A stretch of 64,000 bases of DNA from positions 24,218,611 to 24,282,610 of the forward strand of contig CAXKWD010000013.1 in the NCBI GenBank assembly GCA_964059195.1, in the 5' to 3' direction. Shown here piece after piece: positions 1 to 10,062 of this stretch. The stretch's first letter is position 1; every line of letters starts with the position of its first letter. The position numbers and the translations under genes were made by a program. Source of the DNA: Ectobius pallidus. Taxonomy: Eukaryota; Arthropoda; Insecta; Blattodea; Ectobiidae. The notes under the pieces are model-generated. The model saw only the letters and a program-made list of their open reading frames with translations. It searched no databases and had not been told where the DNA came from.

Positions 1-225
1 CTTAATTCCTTCTTCATCTCTAAATTCACTTGAATTATAGTATTCTTAAGCCACTAGGCTTCTAGGCTTTATTTTACTTTTTCTTCCTCAAATTCATTTC
101 TGTAAAAACTGATCTTTATAGAGGCCGTGAAGGTGCTTAGGGCTACAGAGCTTGAGGCTTGGGATGTGTACACATTTCGAATAAGTATGTGCAGAGCTAC
201 CAGCTTTATAATAATGATAACATTA

Positions 226-310
<85 letters not shown>

Positions 311-907
311 CAACAACAGAGACCAACAGCCATTTTGGTGTCTTAGAATTTATACTTATTCTTGGGTATATTTAGGGCGCTGATGCCAAATATGCCATTA
401 GTTTTGCCCTATCAGCTTTAGTTTTGTGAGATATTTTATTACCATTATGCATATTATCCCATTTTACGTTTAATATAAATAAAAAACAGTGCCTATTTTA
501 GCTTCTAAATCATGTGAAGAAAAAACCAACACACTATCATTACATTAACATTACAATAACACTACAACATGGGGTCTTTCAAAAAATTGATGTCACATAT
601 TGTTATTTTTAGTTGTACTTCTGCATAAATTAGTTTTTCAATGGTTATTTCGTGTACTATATGAATGAATAGCATTATTAGGTGAAAACATTTAATTACT
701 GTTCTTTACGTAAAAAACTGGCACTACTATTGCCGTATGTCCTTTATTAGTGATTTTGAGATAATACTATACTCTTGTACCTATCAGACTGTAACATAGT
801 GCCAAATGATTGTATGTTATCTTATTAATAAAACCAAAGAAACAGCCAAACCTAAACTACTGTATGTCCCATTCTACAACAGAACCAGTGTGTCATATGT
901 GTATTTA
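1..907. other. Unassigned AT-rich stretch
   Basis: Apart from the microsatellite at 231-318, I see no coding frame, inverted-repeat element or RNA-like structure. Long open frames across the microsatellite are poly-Ile or poly-Asn artefacts of the AAT repeat. Confidence 0.5.
231..318. repeat. (AAT)n microsatellite with (AAC)n tail
   Basis: About 75 bp of uninterrupted AAT/ATA trinucleotide repeat, ending in a few AAC units. Several similar tracts occur in this window, often beside LINE or MITE remnants. Confidence 0.97.
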
Positions 908-1035
908 CAGAGTAAAAGTACAGTATATTCTTCAGTTATTCAGATATTCTAGAACCATGTAATTGTATGTCCAGAGAAAAGTAGAGTATATCTTTCAGCT
1001 ATTCAGATGATTTAGAACCATAATATCGTAAGCCC
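908..1035. repeat. Imperfect direct repeat, two units of about 63 bp
   Basis: Two adjacent diverged copies share the order AGTA-AGTATAT-CTTCAG-TATTCAGAT-TAGAACCAT. They start near 908 and 970. No coding content is visible. This may be a local duplication in an old repeat. Confidence 0.6.
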
Positions 1036-1083
1036 TACAAACTTCCTAAATAAAAAGTAGTTATCAGGATCAGACAGTAAATA

Positions 1084-1560
1084 CTTATAACTAGGGGGCG
1101 GATTTCTATGACCTAAAAAATAGTATATATGCATGCATTTATGACCTAAAAACATTAAAATATGACCAATAAAATTTAAAATATGACTTTACCACTTACA
1201 CATTGTGTATATTTTTTAAAACTTTCATTACAATAAAATATAATGTTAATTATTTAAAATAGCCTATCTGTAAATTCTCAAAAAGTATCATTATAATGCA
1301 AAATTTACAAAATATGACATGGAACTTCAAAATTTCTTTAATATGCACACAAATATGCCAAAAATATGACTTTAATTTGCATATTCATATTAAATATGCT
1401 ACAATAGTTGAAAATTTCCTAAATATGCAGTTATATGCACAACAAAAGCCGTTCCATTTTCACCAGGATGCTTGGAATCGGGTTTAAATTAGCCGGAAAC
1501 CTAAAATAATGCAAATGGGAAAATATGACATGTCATAGAAATCCGCCCCCTACTTATAAC
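1084..1560. mobile_element. Non-autonomous hAT-type element with 8-bp TSD (element 1092-1552)
   Basis: Terminal inverted repeats of about 21 bp (TAGGGGGCGGATTTC...) match perfectly at 1092 and, reversed, at 1552. They are flanked by a perfect 8-bp duplication CTTATAAC (1084-1091 and 1553-1560), the length diagnostic of hAT elements. The 461-bp interior is non-coding and rich in the short motif AAATATGAC, placed subterminally as hAT transposase binding sites often are. The termini closely resemble those of the larger element at 3637-4908, so both belong to one family. Confidence 0.88.
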
Positions 1561-2448
1561 ACACCTAAGACTGATATATAATTTTAATTTAAACATTATA
1601 TTTTTCGAGAAATTTTCGAATAAAATGGCATTGTTCTGTTTTCTCTTTATATTTTAAAAACACTCAAATGGACACAAATGACTCCGAGGTACATTTTACT
1701 TATGTATTGAGGTACCACCGTTTTAAGATACCAAGTTGTGTAAATAATAGGTGTGTTTCCAAAGCACTCAGAAACCATGAACGCATGAGCAAATTCTTCA
1801 AAGGCGTTCCCAAAGCAAGAATTCATGAATTTTGATTTTCAATCTCGTGAACCTTGTGTTCTCACGTTGCTGATAAAGTGGATATTCTGAGAGGCACCTG
1901 TCTGCCGCAATGATGACTTAGGAGCTGTACAGACGAATGGCTGATTAGATCAGTGGGTAGGATCGTGTGATCAGAACAATTCGCCTAGGGAGTAACATTT
2001 CTCGCATTCAAAAAAGGAATCACTGATCTGACTTCACAGTCGGAGGATCGTTCGATTGTTTTGAAAATTTTGAAACTCTAACAATAGAAAAACACAGAGT
2101 GAGGAACGCTCACACTGCGTCTGGCTTCCTAATAAATGGAGGAAGTGATCGCGCATGCTCAAAATCGCGACTGTAACGCTGCAGCGGCAAAATATTTAAC
2201 GGTGCGTACTTTAAAAACACGCCTTGTACATATAGATGAGTTACAATATACTACTTACACCATTTTTGTAGTTATATGCACGTCATTAATAGTTTGCACT
2301 AGTAGAATTCAAGTGTAGTATTACAACTAGCCTGATGTGGCTAAGACCATAGGTCTAAACTAAAATATTAAAATTGTTTACATATTTTTTTAGCTTATTG
2401 CTCGAATTAAAAAAAAAATGAAATCTAATTTAGAGCAATATAAAAGTA
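1561..2448. other. Unassigned stretch
   Basis: No recognisable gene or element. A 60-codon open frame at 2136-2318 shows no familiar motif and is probably chance. Confidence 0.5.
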
Positions 2449-2795
2449 CAGTACAATCCCGCTATTCCGAAAATCCGCCTATACCGAATTGGAATGAAAG
2501 CTGGTTACTTACTGCACATATAAGCTCCATTTATACAATTCTGTAGAATCATTTTAAATCATTGCTAAACACAAAAAGTAATTAATTTACACACACTTCA
2601 GAAGTAAAGTCAGTGACTTTTTTTTTTCACGAGCCGATCAACGCTGTATAGAGCTGACACCAGCAGATGTCCCCGCACTTAATTTACGCCTTATAAAGTC
2701 AATACGTTGATATTATTCATGGAATCCGCCTATTCCGAATTCCCGCTGAACCGAACAGTGTTCAATTAGTTCGGAATAGCGGGACTATTACTGTA
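2447..2795. mobile_element. Tigger/pogo-like MITE with TA target duplication (element 2449-2793)
   Basis: The left end CAGTACAATCCCGCTATTCC and the reverse complement of the right end (CAGTAATAGTCCCGCTATTC) form terminal inverted repeats differing only near base 7. TA flanks both ends (2447-2448 and 2794-2795). CAGTA...TCCCG termini with TA target sites are typical of pogo/Tigger members of the Tc1-mariner superfamily. The 345-bp interior is non-coding but contains further internal copies of the CCGCCTATTCCGAAT motif (2482 and 2728 regions). Confidence 0.82.
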
Positions 2796-3636
2796 CGGTT
2801 ACAATCCACAAATATATTGAATTGTTTGAAAAGTTTCTGTTCGTAATAGTAAGATATTTTATATTATTTTATTTCTGGCTTGGTAGCATCGACAGATTTC
2901 ACAGCTAAGTCATTCTCATCATACTTCCCAGTGTCCAGAGAACTGAAATCATATATTGTATATGGAATGTGGAAACGAATTCCTATTATTATGAGTGTTA
3001 AGACTGTAGAACGCAGAGAAGATCACAAAGCATGCAAATTGGCCACTTGTTAGAGGTCGACGCTGTCTACGCTGCATTGCATATCGACAGTTTGTGAGAT
3101 ATTGAATCTTGCAAATTGGGCGCTTCTGTAACTGTGGCAGTAGCAGGGACAATGACATTGACAGTGACGGCAGCTAACTGCATTGTCAACTGTTCCTGTA
3201 ACTGAAAATAAAGATGTGATGTCACCTGTTTTAATGACCTACAACATCCCCTTCATGTGAAAAACAAATAATTAACAAGCCTAGTAGCTGTTATATTTTC
3301 GAATATTAAGTCCTGGGTCACCAAGATTTCAGCTTGTCGACTTCACGGGTTTCAATGACAAGTTTGCTTGTTCGAAGCCAGTGATTCTTTGTGCCAATAA
3401 CTCTTCAGTGATCTTCACATCGCTAAATGCATTCCGATCCAGATATCGTAGCACAAAAAAAACAGAGAAAGTACCGGCAATTAAACCAGAGCCTTCTGCT
3501 CTTTCGTCCTAGAAGTTAGAAAGAAACCTGCGCGGAACGAAGCTAGATTCTTATGTAGTATATTTTTATCGCCAGGTCAAATAAACGCTATTATAATCTA
3601 TAAGATCGCCGTGATGCAAAAAAGACAGTAAATACT
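2796..3636. other. Unassigned stretch
   Basis: No supported gene or mobile element. The last 14 bases before the hAT element (AGACAGTAAATACT) repeat the left flank of the element at 1092, which suggests a shared older repeat. Confidence 0.45.
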
Positions 3637-4090
3637 TAGGGTTCGGATGTTTATGACCTAAAAAACTGGAAAATATGACCTTAAATATGCCCTTAAAAAT
3701 GACCAAAAATATGACCCAAAAAATCGTAAATATGACCTAATAAAAGAAAGTATTTTCTAATAATAAATGTTCCACTTTTAAACGTTTAATGAAACTAAAT
3801 TACTACATCGCATGAATGCAATCAGGATCGTGTTTTTAAGAATTTTACATATTATTCACAGTTTTGCTTGTAATGGACATCTAATTTTAAAGCATTTGCT
3901 TCTGTGTGATTGCTTCACCACTTCAATATAATATTTTGTAGTCCATGCGTGTCCCTATAAAACGTGAAAAATTGCATTAATTTAAAAATTAAATTTCTAT
4001 TAATTGGGCATAAACATTAAATTAATGAAATAAATTTCAAAGTAGGCTAATACGTACCAGTTTTCAGTCTCCTTTTTTGTCTGCATTACA

Positions 4091-4349
4091 CTATACAACC
4101 ACGTGCATTTTAAGATTATCGAATAGAAATCTTCTCCTGTTGTCACTTAATATCGTCTTAAACCGCGAGAAGCTCCTTTCGACGTTACAGGATGTCACAG
4201 GTAACGTCATTAAATCGTTTTGCAGCCGTCACTTTAATTTCACACACTTTGCAATACAAAATTTTCCCGTCGGTGCAGAAGTGGTTTTCTCCAAACTCCT
4301 TAACAAAACTTTTTAGTTTTACACTTTCAGAACACTTATTTTTCGGCAT
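4091..4349 (-). pseudogene. hAT transposase remnant: CGGBP1-like BED finger joined to hATC motif
   Basis: Reading leftwards from an ATG at 4349, about 50 residues begin MPKNKCSESVKLKSF and contain CTDGKILYCKVCE. This is the Cys-x2-Cys part of a BED-type finger like that of CGGBP1, a known hAT-derived protein. After KRF the sequence shifts frame and becomes VERSFSRFKTILSDNRR...FDNLKM, the conserved C-terminal dimerisation region of hAT transposases (about 4203-4091). The catalytic core lies between these parts in a normal transposase of 500-700 residues, so a large internal deletion has fused the two ends. It cannot encode an active transposase. The hATC part ends at an in-frame TAG near 4091. 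Confidence 0.85.
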
Positions 4350-4579
4350 TTTGATGTTACCCAATACCACTGCAAGTGTGAACTGAAAATCTTTTAAAAC
4401 TGTCTCTATTGAAAGTTGTTAACAACAAGGAGGAAGGCGGTAAAACCCCGTGCATTGTGCTTCAACTACCTGCACTTGTTACTTACTGTCCCTTCACATT
4501 CCAGTTACAGTCAAACCAAAATATTAGTAACTCTTTCTTGAAAAAATTTTAACTCTACGATTTAGTGCCTACAGTATAC

Positions 4580-4785
4580 TGTGCAATTGTGCTCTTTTAC
4601 CGAATTTATTACTGAAATATGACGTTAAATTAAAAAATGACCGAAATATGACCAAAACTATAAAAATGTCCAAAATATAACCTGTGCAATTGTGCTCTTT
4701 TACCGAATTTATGACTTAAATATGACATTATATTAAAAAATGACCGAAATATGACCTAAACTATAAAAATGTCCAAAATATGACT
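4580..4785. repeat. Direct tandem duplication, period 103 bp, inside the hAT element
   Basis: GTGCAATTGTGCTCTTTTAC recurs at 4581 and 4684, each time followed by AATATGAC-rich sequence. Two units lie head to tail in the subterminal part of the element, doubling its candidate transposase-binding motifs. Confidence 0.85.
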
Positions 4786-4908
4786 TTATATGCAAAATAA
4801 AAACGGTCCAATTAGGATAACAAAAGTGCAATTCGTGTTTAATTTCAGTTTGCGGCAAGATTAGACGTCAGGATAAAAATATGATATGTCATGAACATCC
4901 GAACCCTA

Positions 4909-6135
4909 CATAACACATGCTTGAGTGTCTCATTTTGATTTGAAATTTTGTACGTCGTATTATTCTATATTGCAACTTATAGCCTATCTCATAAGTTCTG
5001 TATTCTGTAAAGAATTTAGAGGTCCTTTTTCATTTTCTGGTTTTCACTTTATTAGTTTACATAACCAAACAAATTATTAGAAAAATGAGGTATTCTTTAT
5101 ACTAAAAGGACATATTATTGGCATTTTTAGTTCAAAAATGCATACTGTATTTTATTCTGCTGTATTTACTTTAAATCTTAAAAACCCTTGCCCACCTCAA
5201 TAAAGGTGGTTTAAATATGAATGCAATTTCCTCGTATGAGTATATTTTCTTCATTCGAACTTTGTAAATGATGTCTTCCGATTTGCTTGCGAAAAACATC
5301 AATCAAACCGAGACCTTCTCCATTGTTTTCATTTTTGCTGCGCTAAAGTTTTCCTCACTAAACCTGTTTCATGCTATGCTGACTTTTGATTCACAAATTT
5401 AAAAACAGTTCACTTTTCCCGAGGCAATCGGGACTTCAAAACAAAACCACAACAGTCCCCTACAATTCCAATAGAATGGTGGTGTATTGAACGACTGAGC
5501 TGGCGAGGAGGAAAGAAGCGTGATTCTGTTTTGTTTTCATTTTGTCTGTCTGGTGGAAACAAAATAAGCCTTAAACTCGCTTTACGGCAACACAGAAAAC
5601 TATACAAAACAGTCGCAAAAAACTCGAGTTTACAATATGTTTGTAAAATGTTGCAGTTGTGTTGCGAAAGACACGAGTAAAAAAAACAAACAAACAAACA
5701 AACAAAAACAAAACAAAACAAACAAACAAAAAACAATCAAACAAAACAAAACACAAAAAACTTGTTAAATTAAAATAAAAGTGTTAACCCTTTAAAGAAT
5801 ATCGTTATAATTCAGGTAGTCACAGTTCTCCCTTGGGCTGTCATATCGTTTTTTAAAAGATATACCTAACCGTTAGCTAGCGGTTTAACTGCTATTATAT
5901 CCTTGAAATAACAAAGCTGGATGAATTTCTAACGGATTGCATTTAATTGACCTGGCATTATCGGGTGGAAGTTACGTGGTTAACCGAAGAAATAACTTAT
6001 TGCCCAAGTGATTACTTTATCGAATTAACAGAATAAAAAAATCACCTGATAACTGGATAATGTCATTTTAACCAATAATCCAATTATGTGTGGTTATGAA
6101 ATTAATTGTTAAAAGAGAGTTTAATTGATATCAAG
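4909..6135. other. Unassigned stretch with A/C-rich simple repeat
   Basis: No gene supported. A CAAA/AAACA-rich low-complexity tract occupies 5680-5759. The open frames reading through it (5410-5756, minus) are Phe/Val/Cys-rich repeat translations. Confidence 0.5.
5680..5759. repeat. (CAAA)n/(AAAAC)n simple repeat
   Basis: About 80 bp made almost only of A and C, with AAAC-type units. Confidence 0.93.
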
Positions 6136-6316
6136 TACAGCCTGAATCATCTCTAACAGAAATGAGTACCTGGGGGTAAAGGCGGCCGGTGCGTAAGGCT
6201 GACAACCTTACCACCTTCACGTTCCGAATGTCCAAAATCTGTGAACCTCAACCTCCTGGAACCCTCTGGGCCTCCATGGCCTGTATAGGGATCACTTTAC
6301 TTTACAGCCTGAATCA
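6136..6316 (+). mobile_element. SINE family A, 5'-truncated copy with 14-bp TSD (element 6150-6302)
   Basis: A perfect 14-bp direct repeat TACAGCCTGAATCA flanks the insert at 6136-6149 and 6303-6316. The insert matches the body and 3' end of the full copy at 39097-39402 (minus), through AACAGAAATGAGTACC, GGCGGCCGGTGCGTAAGG and the CACTTTACTT end. It lacks the tRNA-like head. Truncation plus a long target duplication is the signature of target-primed reverse transcription. A short open frame inside (6189-6380) is not a gene. Confidence 0.85.
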
Positions 6317-7575
6317 AGTAATACAAGAAGTTTGTAAAACCATTTTGCCATGTTTTAAAGTGGCTTGGGCAATCATGTGACTGCTTCTGGCGATTATCAT
6401 GTGGCATTGTCCGTTTGAGAAAAGCTCGGAAGCTCAGTGTACATAGACAGAGAGAATAATAATTCACTATAATTTAATGTTTGTCTATGGCTAATCAACA
6501 TAACTGAAAATAATATCTACTTAACTGTGTTCAATTAACAGTTAACTGCTTTACTTTCTTTGCAATAATTCTGTGCAGTTAACCGTTTTTGCAGTTATTT
6601 GTCCCAGCTCAAGTATTTCTAATCTAATTTATGGATAAATGAGAAAGCTATTACATTAATTTCAACCAGAGGTTTATCTGGATCTAGAGTAAAGGGCCTT
6701 AGACTTCTTGTTCACGTTATAAATGTTTTTCTCATGGAGACTCAAGGGTCCAGTCGGGAGAAACCACTACCCATTAGACTCTATCATTTCGGGACCCGTT
6801 ATATATTACACTCAAGATTAATGACATAAGTAACCACTGTTCAGCCTGGACTTATTTATCAGTCTGCCGTTTAAGCTGAGCAGTCCGTCATACGCAGAGG
6901 AGATTAAGCTTTAAGCTGCCTCATTTCTTACGCATGCTGTGTGTTTATGGAGCAAAGAGAATGGCGGACGCACCATAAACCTTCTCCATAATAACAAAAT
7001 AAAACCAGGAAGAACATTACAAGAAGTTGCTATTTTAATTCGTTACGTATTCAAGTGAAGGTGCAAGTAACAACGGATGAAAACTAAAATAAAATATATT
7101 AAAATCTTAGAGCTGTACAAAGGAAAACAATACTGCATCTCTAGAAAGCTTTTTATTATGCTTATGTGGTATTGAGGCCTTTTTAAATATTAAAATAAAT
7201 TAAGGAGAACCTCGTCTTTACAACAGTAAGTTAATATACGCCTCTCCATGACGTGTTAATAAGGAGTGTAAATAATTTACCACTCTATAGAGAGATATTG
7301 ATTAATCACGGTTATATGTTTTGTTGTAATATGTGCATAAAATACGTACACCTCATGTAATCATATCCGGTAACTTATGGATTATTGAAGGCAGTTGTAC
7401 GAGAAATGAAAATAAGGCAGAAAAAGAGAAATATTTCAAAATAGTTATGAAATCCATTATTTCACCAATGTAAATTTCGAGATTACAGGAGTTTTCTTCC
7501 AGAAAAGATATAACTGTTTAGAGAAATTATCGTCATCTATTACATCCGGGGTAGTTCGTTGCCTCTTATCGGGTT
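6317..7575. other. Unassigned stretch
   Basis: AT-rich sequence with no recognisable gene, inverted-repeat element or RNA on either strand. Confidence 0.5.
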
Positions 7576-7576
7576 A

Positions 7577-8395
7577 TTTTTTATCATAGATAATCCCACC
7601 TAGTGTTGACGAGTTTACCGATAGATTCGCGACTGCGCAGCAGGAGCGATTTATCTGATGAAACTCGTCAACTCGAGTTGGATTTGTTAAGACTATTCCA
7701 TGAATAAAAATGTAGCGGATTATACAAATAATAATTACTTTCGTGCTTTGTTGTGTAAAAACAAACTAACAGCTGCAAGATCACGGCATAATATGAATCA
7801 ACCATCCATGAATTGATTCGAGTTACCATGTTGAGATCAGTGCTACCAATGGTGCATATAAGACATAGTTAACTTCATTCAGGTAAGCAACAGCAGAACA
7901 GAATAAAAGAACACCAACTGATTTGCACCGAATCGAACTTGTGTTTTTAATCAATATATACTTCTATTATTTCTATTTCCAAACAAGTTATGTTGTTTAA
8001 AATAACCTGTTTTCGTGTTGCTTAATGGCAGCAATAACTGCACACTTATGCTTACGTGTCCAGTAAAGGGCAGACGATTTTACCTGATAAAATAGCATCC
8101 TCATACCGCCGACGTGGGTGAGTCGGTAGCACGCCTGCCTTCCACTCCGGCGGCCCGGGTTCGATTCCCGGCCGGGTCGGGGATTTTTCAGTAGTGAAAG
8201 ATCCCCTCCCCGGGTTCAGGACTGGGTGTTAGGTTAAGTCTTAGGTTAAGATAATGCACATTGTGCGCGATTCCTAAATTATTATATTAATAGCAAGCAT
8301 TTTATAAGATAAACAATCGTGATTGGTCTATATCCGAGGAATTGCTATATGTTATTGGTCAATATCCAACACGCGCAGCATGAGTGGAATAGTCT
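7577..8395 (+). repeat. Fold-back family, single-arm copy interrupted by a SINE
   Basis: Sequence from the terminus TTTATCATAGATAATCCCAC through TTACCTGATAAAATAGCATC is homologous along its length to both arms of the palindrome at 41311-42362. It then resumes at 8266 as CGCGATTCCTA and the GGTCTATATCCGAGGAATTG segment that also lies between and beyond those arms. Near its terminus is a small internal hairpin (GTTGACGAGTTT against AAACTCGTCAAC, 7612-7672). Only one arm is present, so this is a solo or partial copy. Confidence 0.82.
8103..8265 (+). mobile_element. SINE family D (tRNA-headed) inside the fold-back arm
   Basis: The insert begins with a tRNA-like head. It has a box A-like TGGGTGAGTCGGTAGCA near 8115 and a strong box B, GGTTCGATTCCCGG (8158-8171), followed by a tRNA-unrelated tail with GGGGATTTTTCAGTAGTGAAAG. 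The interrupted host sequence is continuous in the copy at 41761-41800. A relative lies on the minus strand at 21631-21757. I see no clear target duplication. Confidence 0.78.
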
Positions 8396-9421
8396 CTGTA
8401 TCATACTAGACACAGTGACGTCGGTATAAGTGGAGGCAACTTCTACATATACAACTTTCTTCAAGGCAATGCCGACAGACCCTTATAATCCGCAGTAAAT
8501 AACTTGAAATGAGGGTGTCTTGGACAATAGAGTTGTATATTCTGGATTTTCAGCGTGTTTTCTTGGGCGTTGAATTTGCCTGACAGCCAATCGAATTTCG
8601 TGTGCAACCAATCAGCGCTCATTTATGAAATTTTGACATTTTAGCTATGACTCCACGTGAGGCACCAGACGATTGCCGTTCAGTCAGTACCATACCACTC
8701 CTTAAGTGCCAGACAATGGCTTAATCCTCAAAGCATCCCGACTGTCTACGTAGGTCTAGCCTCCACTAAGATGACATAAGGTATGGGTGATGCAAAGGAA
8801 AGATAGATCCCAGATTACATACTCAGAAAGTAGACCTAACATTTATATAAAACTTGGGGGAAGTAAGGACAGAAAAGATGAAGAATCCAAAGACACAATG
8901 GGGAATCAATTGCAAGACTAACTTAATAAGAATCGGAAGTAAAATTCGCCTGAGTCAAGAGCCTATTTTCTCGAACTGCTTACTGCAGGTTTATAATGAC
9001 TGGGTCGAGGTTGGAGCATCTGTATTAGTAGTTTCGCAAAGTAATATTTGAATCTTCAAAATTTCCAATGTAAATTAATTAAATGAACTTACTTTGCTGT
9101 TGTAATAGCTGTGCAAAATTTTAGGTCTCACTTTTCATGCTGTGCATAAAAATTACTACCAAACGCGTATTTATTTCAGCTGTATGTGGCAGAACACGTG
9201 ATTTTACACACATCGAATGGAAACCTAATAAAGATTTATTTTTCGTCTGCCTTGTATTTATTTTTTTGCTTTACCTCGAAATGAAACTTTATTAAATCGA
9301 AAAGGAATAAGCAGTTTATAATACGTTATGCTAAACAAACAAAAAAACAAAACAAAAAATACTCATGTAAGTTGTAAATTACGATTATCGTATAGGACAG
9401 TAATATGAATTCATTGAAAAT
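8396..9421. other. Unassigned stretch
   Basis: No gene or element recognised. A 65-codon frame at 8854-9051 has no familiar motif. Confidence 0.5.
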
Positions 9422-10062
9422 ATATCTTCTTCGGTCGTCCTCGGTAGTACAGAAGTAGGGCACCCGCTGGATCCAAAGGTCTCGGGTTTGAAGCCGACCG
9501 AGTGGTCGATGGATATTTCAGGACATAACAATTCTGGGCAGGAAATCCTCCTGGAGGGACTAGAAACCGCTAAAACAGAGCCTTTGGACAAAATATCCCA
9601 ATGGTCCTTCCACGTACATGTAATACCTTTAGTTTCCTTTAGATCAGTGATGGGAAAAGTACGGCCCGAGGGCCAGAAGAAGCCATCAGACTGGTTGAAT
9701 GCGGCCAGCGACAGGAAAGGAGGAGTGAGCAAGTGTTTTCTTCTTTGAAGTTTCCAAAAAGTTGTGTCAAACAGACTGACTGACAGACTTTAGAGACTCT
9801 TATAGTTGCAACCGTACTATGAAAACCTATCGGCAGTATAGTCGCACTCTCACTTATCTTATACTTCTTCATATATAAATGACTAACAAAATAGGCTAGA
9901 GGTTTGCTCATCACTGCTCTTCATGGTCGAGGTGATAGGCTTACCACCTGCCCCTCCGTCCTCTACAGGAATGCAAGGGTGTCAAGATTAGTCACCGGTA
10001 CATGAAACCTCCAGCAGGAGGCCCTATGTTCCCTATGAGAAAGGGATCCGATATTTTCTTCG
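9422..10062 (+). mobile_element. SINE family B, copy split by a hAT MITE
   Basis: The head (GTCGTCCTCGGTAGTACAG, box B-like GGTCTCGGGTTTGAAGCC) and the body with GATGGATATTTCAGGACATA match the copy at 18301-18676. The tail resumes after the MITE at 9925 with GGTCGAGGTGATAGGCTTACC. An 11-of-12 direct repeat, ATATCTTCTTCG (9422-9433) and ATATTTTCTTCG (10051-10062), is the likely target duplication. A small hAT-like element (9645-9916) interrupts it. Confidence 0.85.
9637..9924. mobile_element. Small hAT-like MITE nested in SINE B (element 9645-9916)
   Basis: The ends CAGTGATGGGAAAA and, reversed, CAGTGATGAGCAAA form short hAT-type inverted repeats. The flanks are degenerate 8-bp repeats CTTTAGAT and CTCTTCAT (5 of 8 identical, both fitting nTnnnnAn). 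The 272-bp interior contains no transposase motif. Its insertion in the SINE is proved by the uninterrupted SINE B copy at 18301. Confidence 0.78.

Larger units (their letters stand above)
3637..4908 (-). mobile_element. Internally deleted hAT element, CGGBP1-like family
   Basis: The ends TAGGGTTCGGATGTT and its inverted partner at 4908 form about 20 bp of terminal inverted repeat with one mismatch. They continue into the same ATGACCTAAAA subterminal sequence seen at 1092. AAATATGACC motifs crowd both ends. Unlike its relative, this 1272-bp copy keeps transposase fragments on the minus strand (4091-4349): an N-terminal BED-like zinc finger and a C-terminal hAT dimerisation motif, with the catalytic middle missing. 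A clean 8-bp target duplication is not visible. The flanks look partly lost. Confidence 0.85.

Noticed and set aside
69..383. Three open frames over the AAT tract on both strands
   Set aside because: They consist mainly of poly-Ile or poly-Asn from a trinucleotide repeat, which never creates stops. No gene structure.
3637..4908. Host CGGBP1 homologue on the minus strand
   Set aside because: The BED-like segment is inside terminal inverted repeats and adjoins a hATC motif, so it is a transposon remnant.
5410..5756. Cys/Val/Phe-rich minus-strand frames
   Set aside because: Translation of an A/C-rich simple repeat. No domain.
8103..8180. Possible tRNA gene with intact box B
   Set aside because: The head is followed by a repeated SINE body and sits inside another transposon. 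Stem pairing is incomplete.
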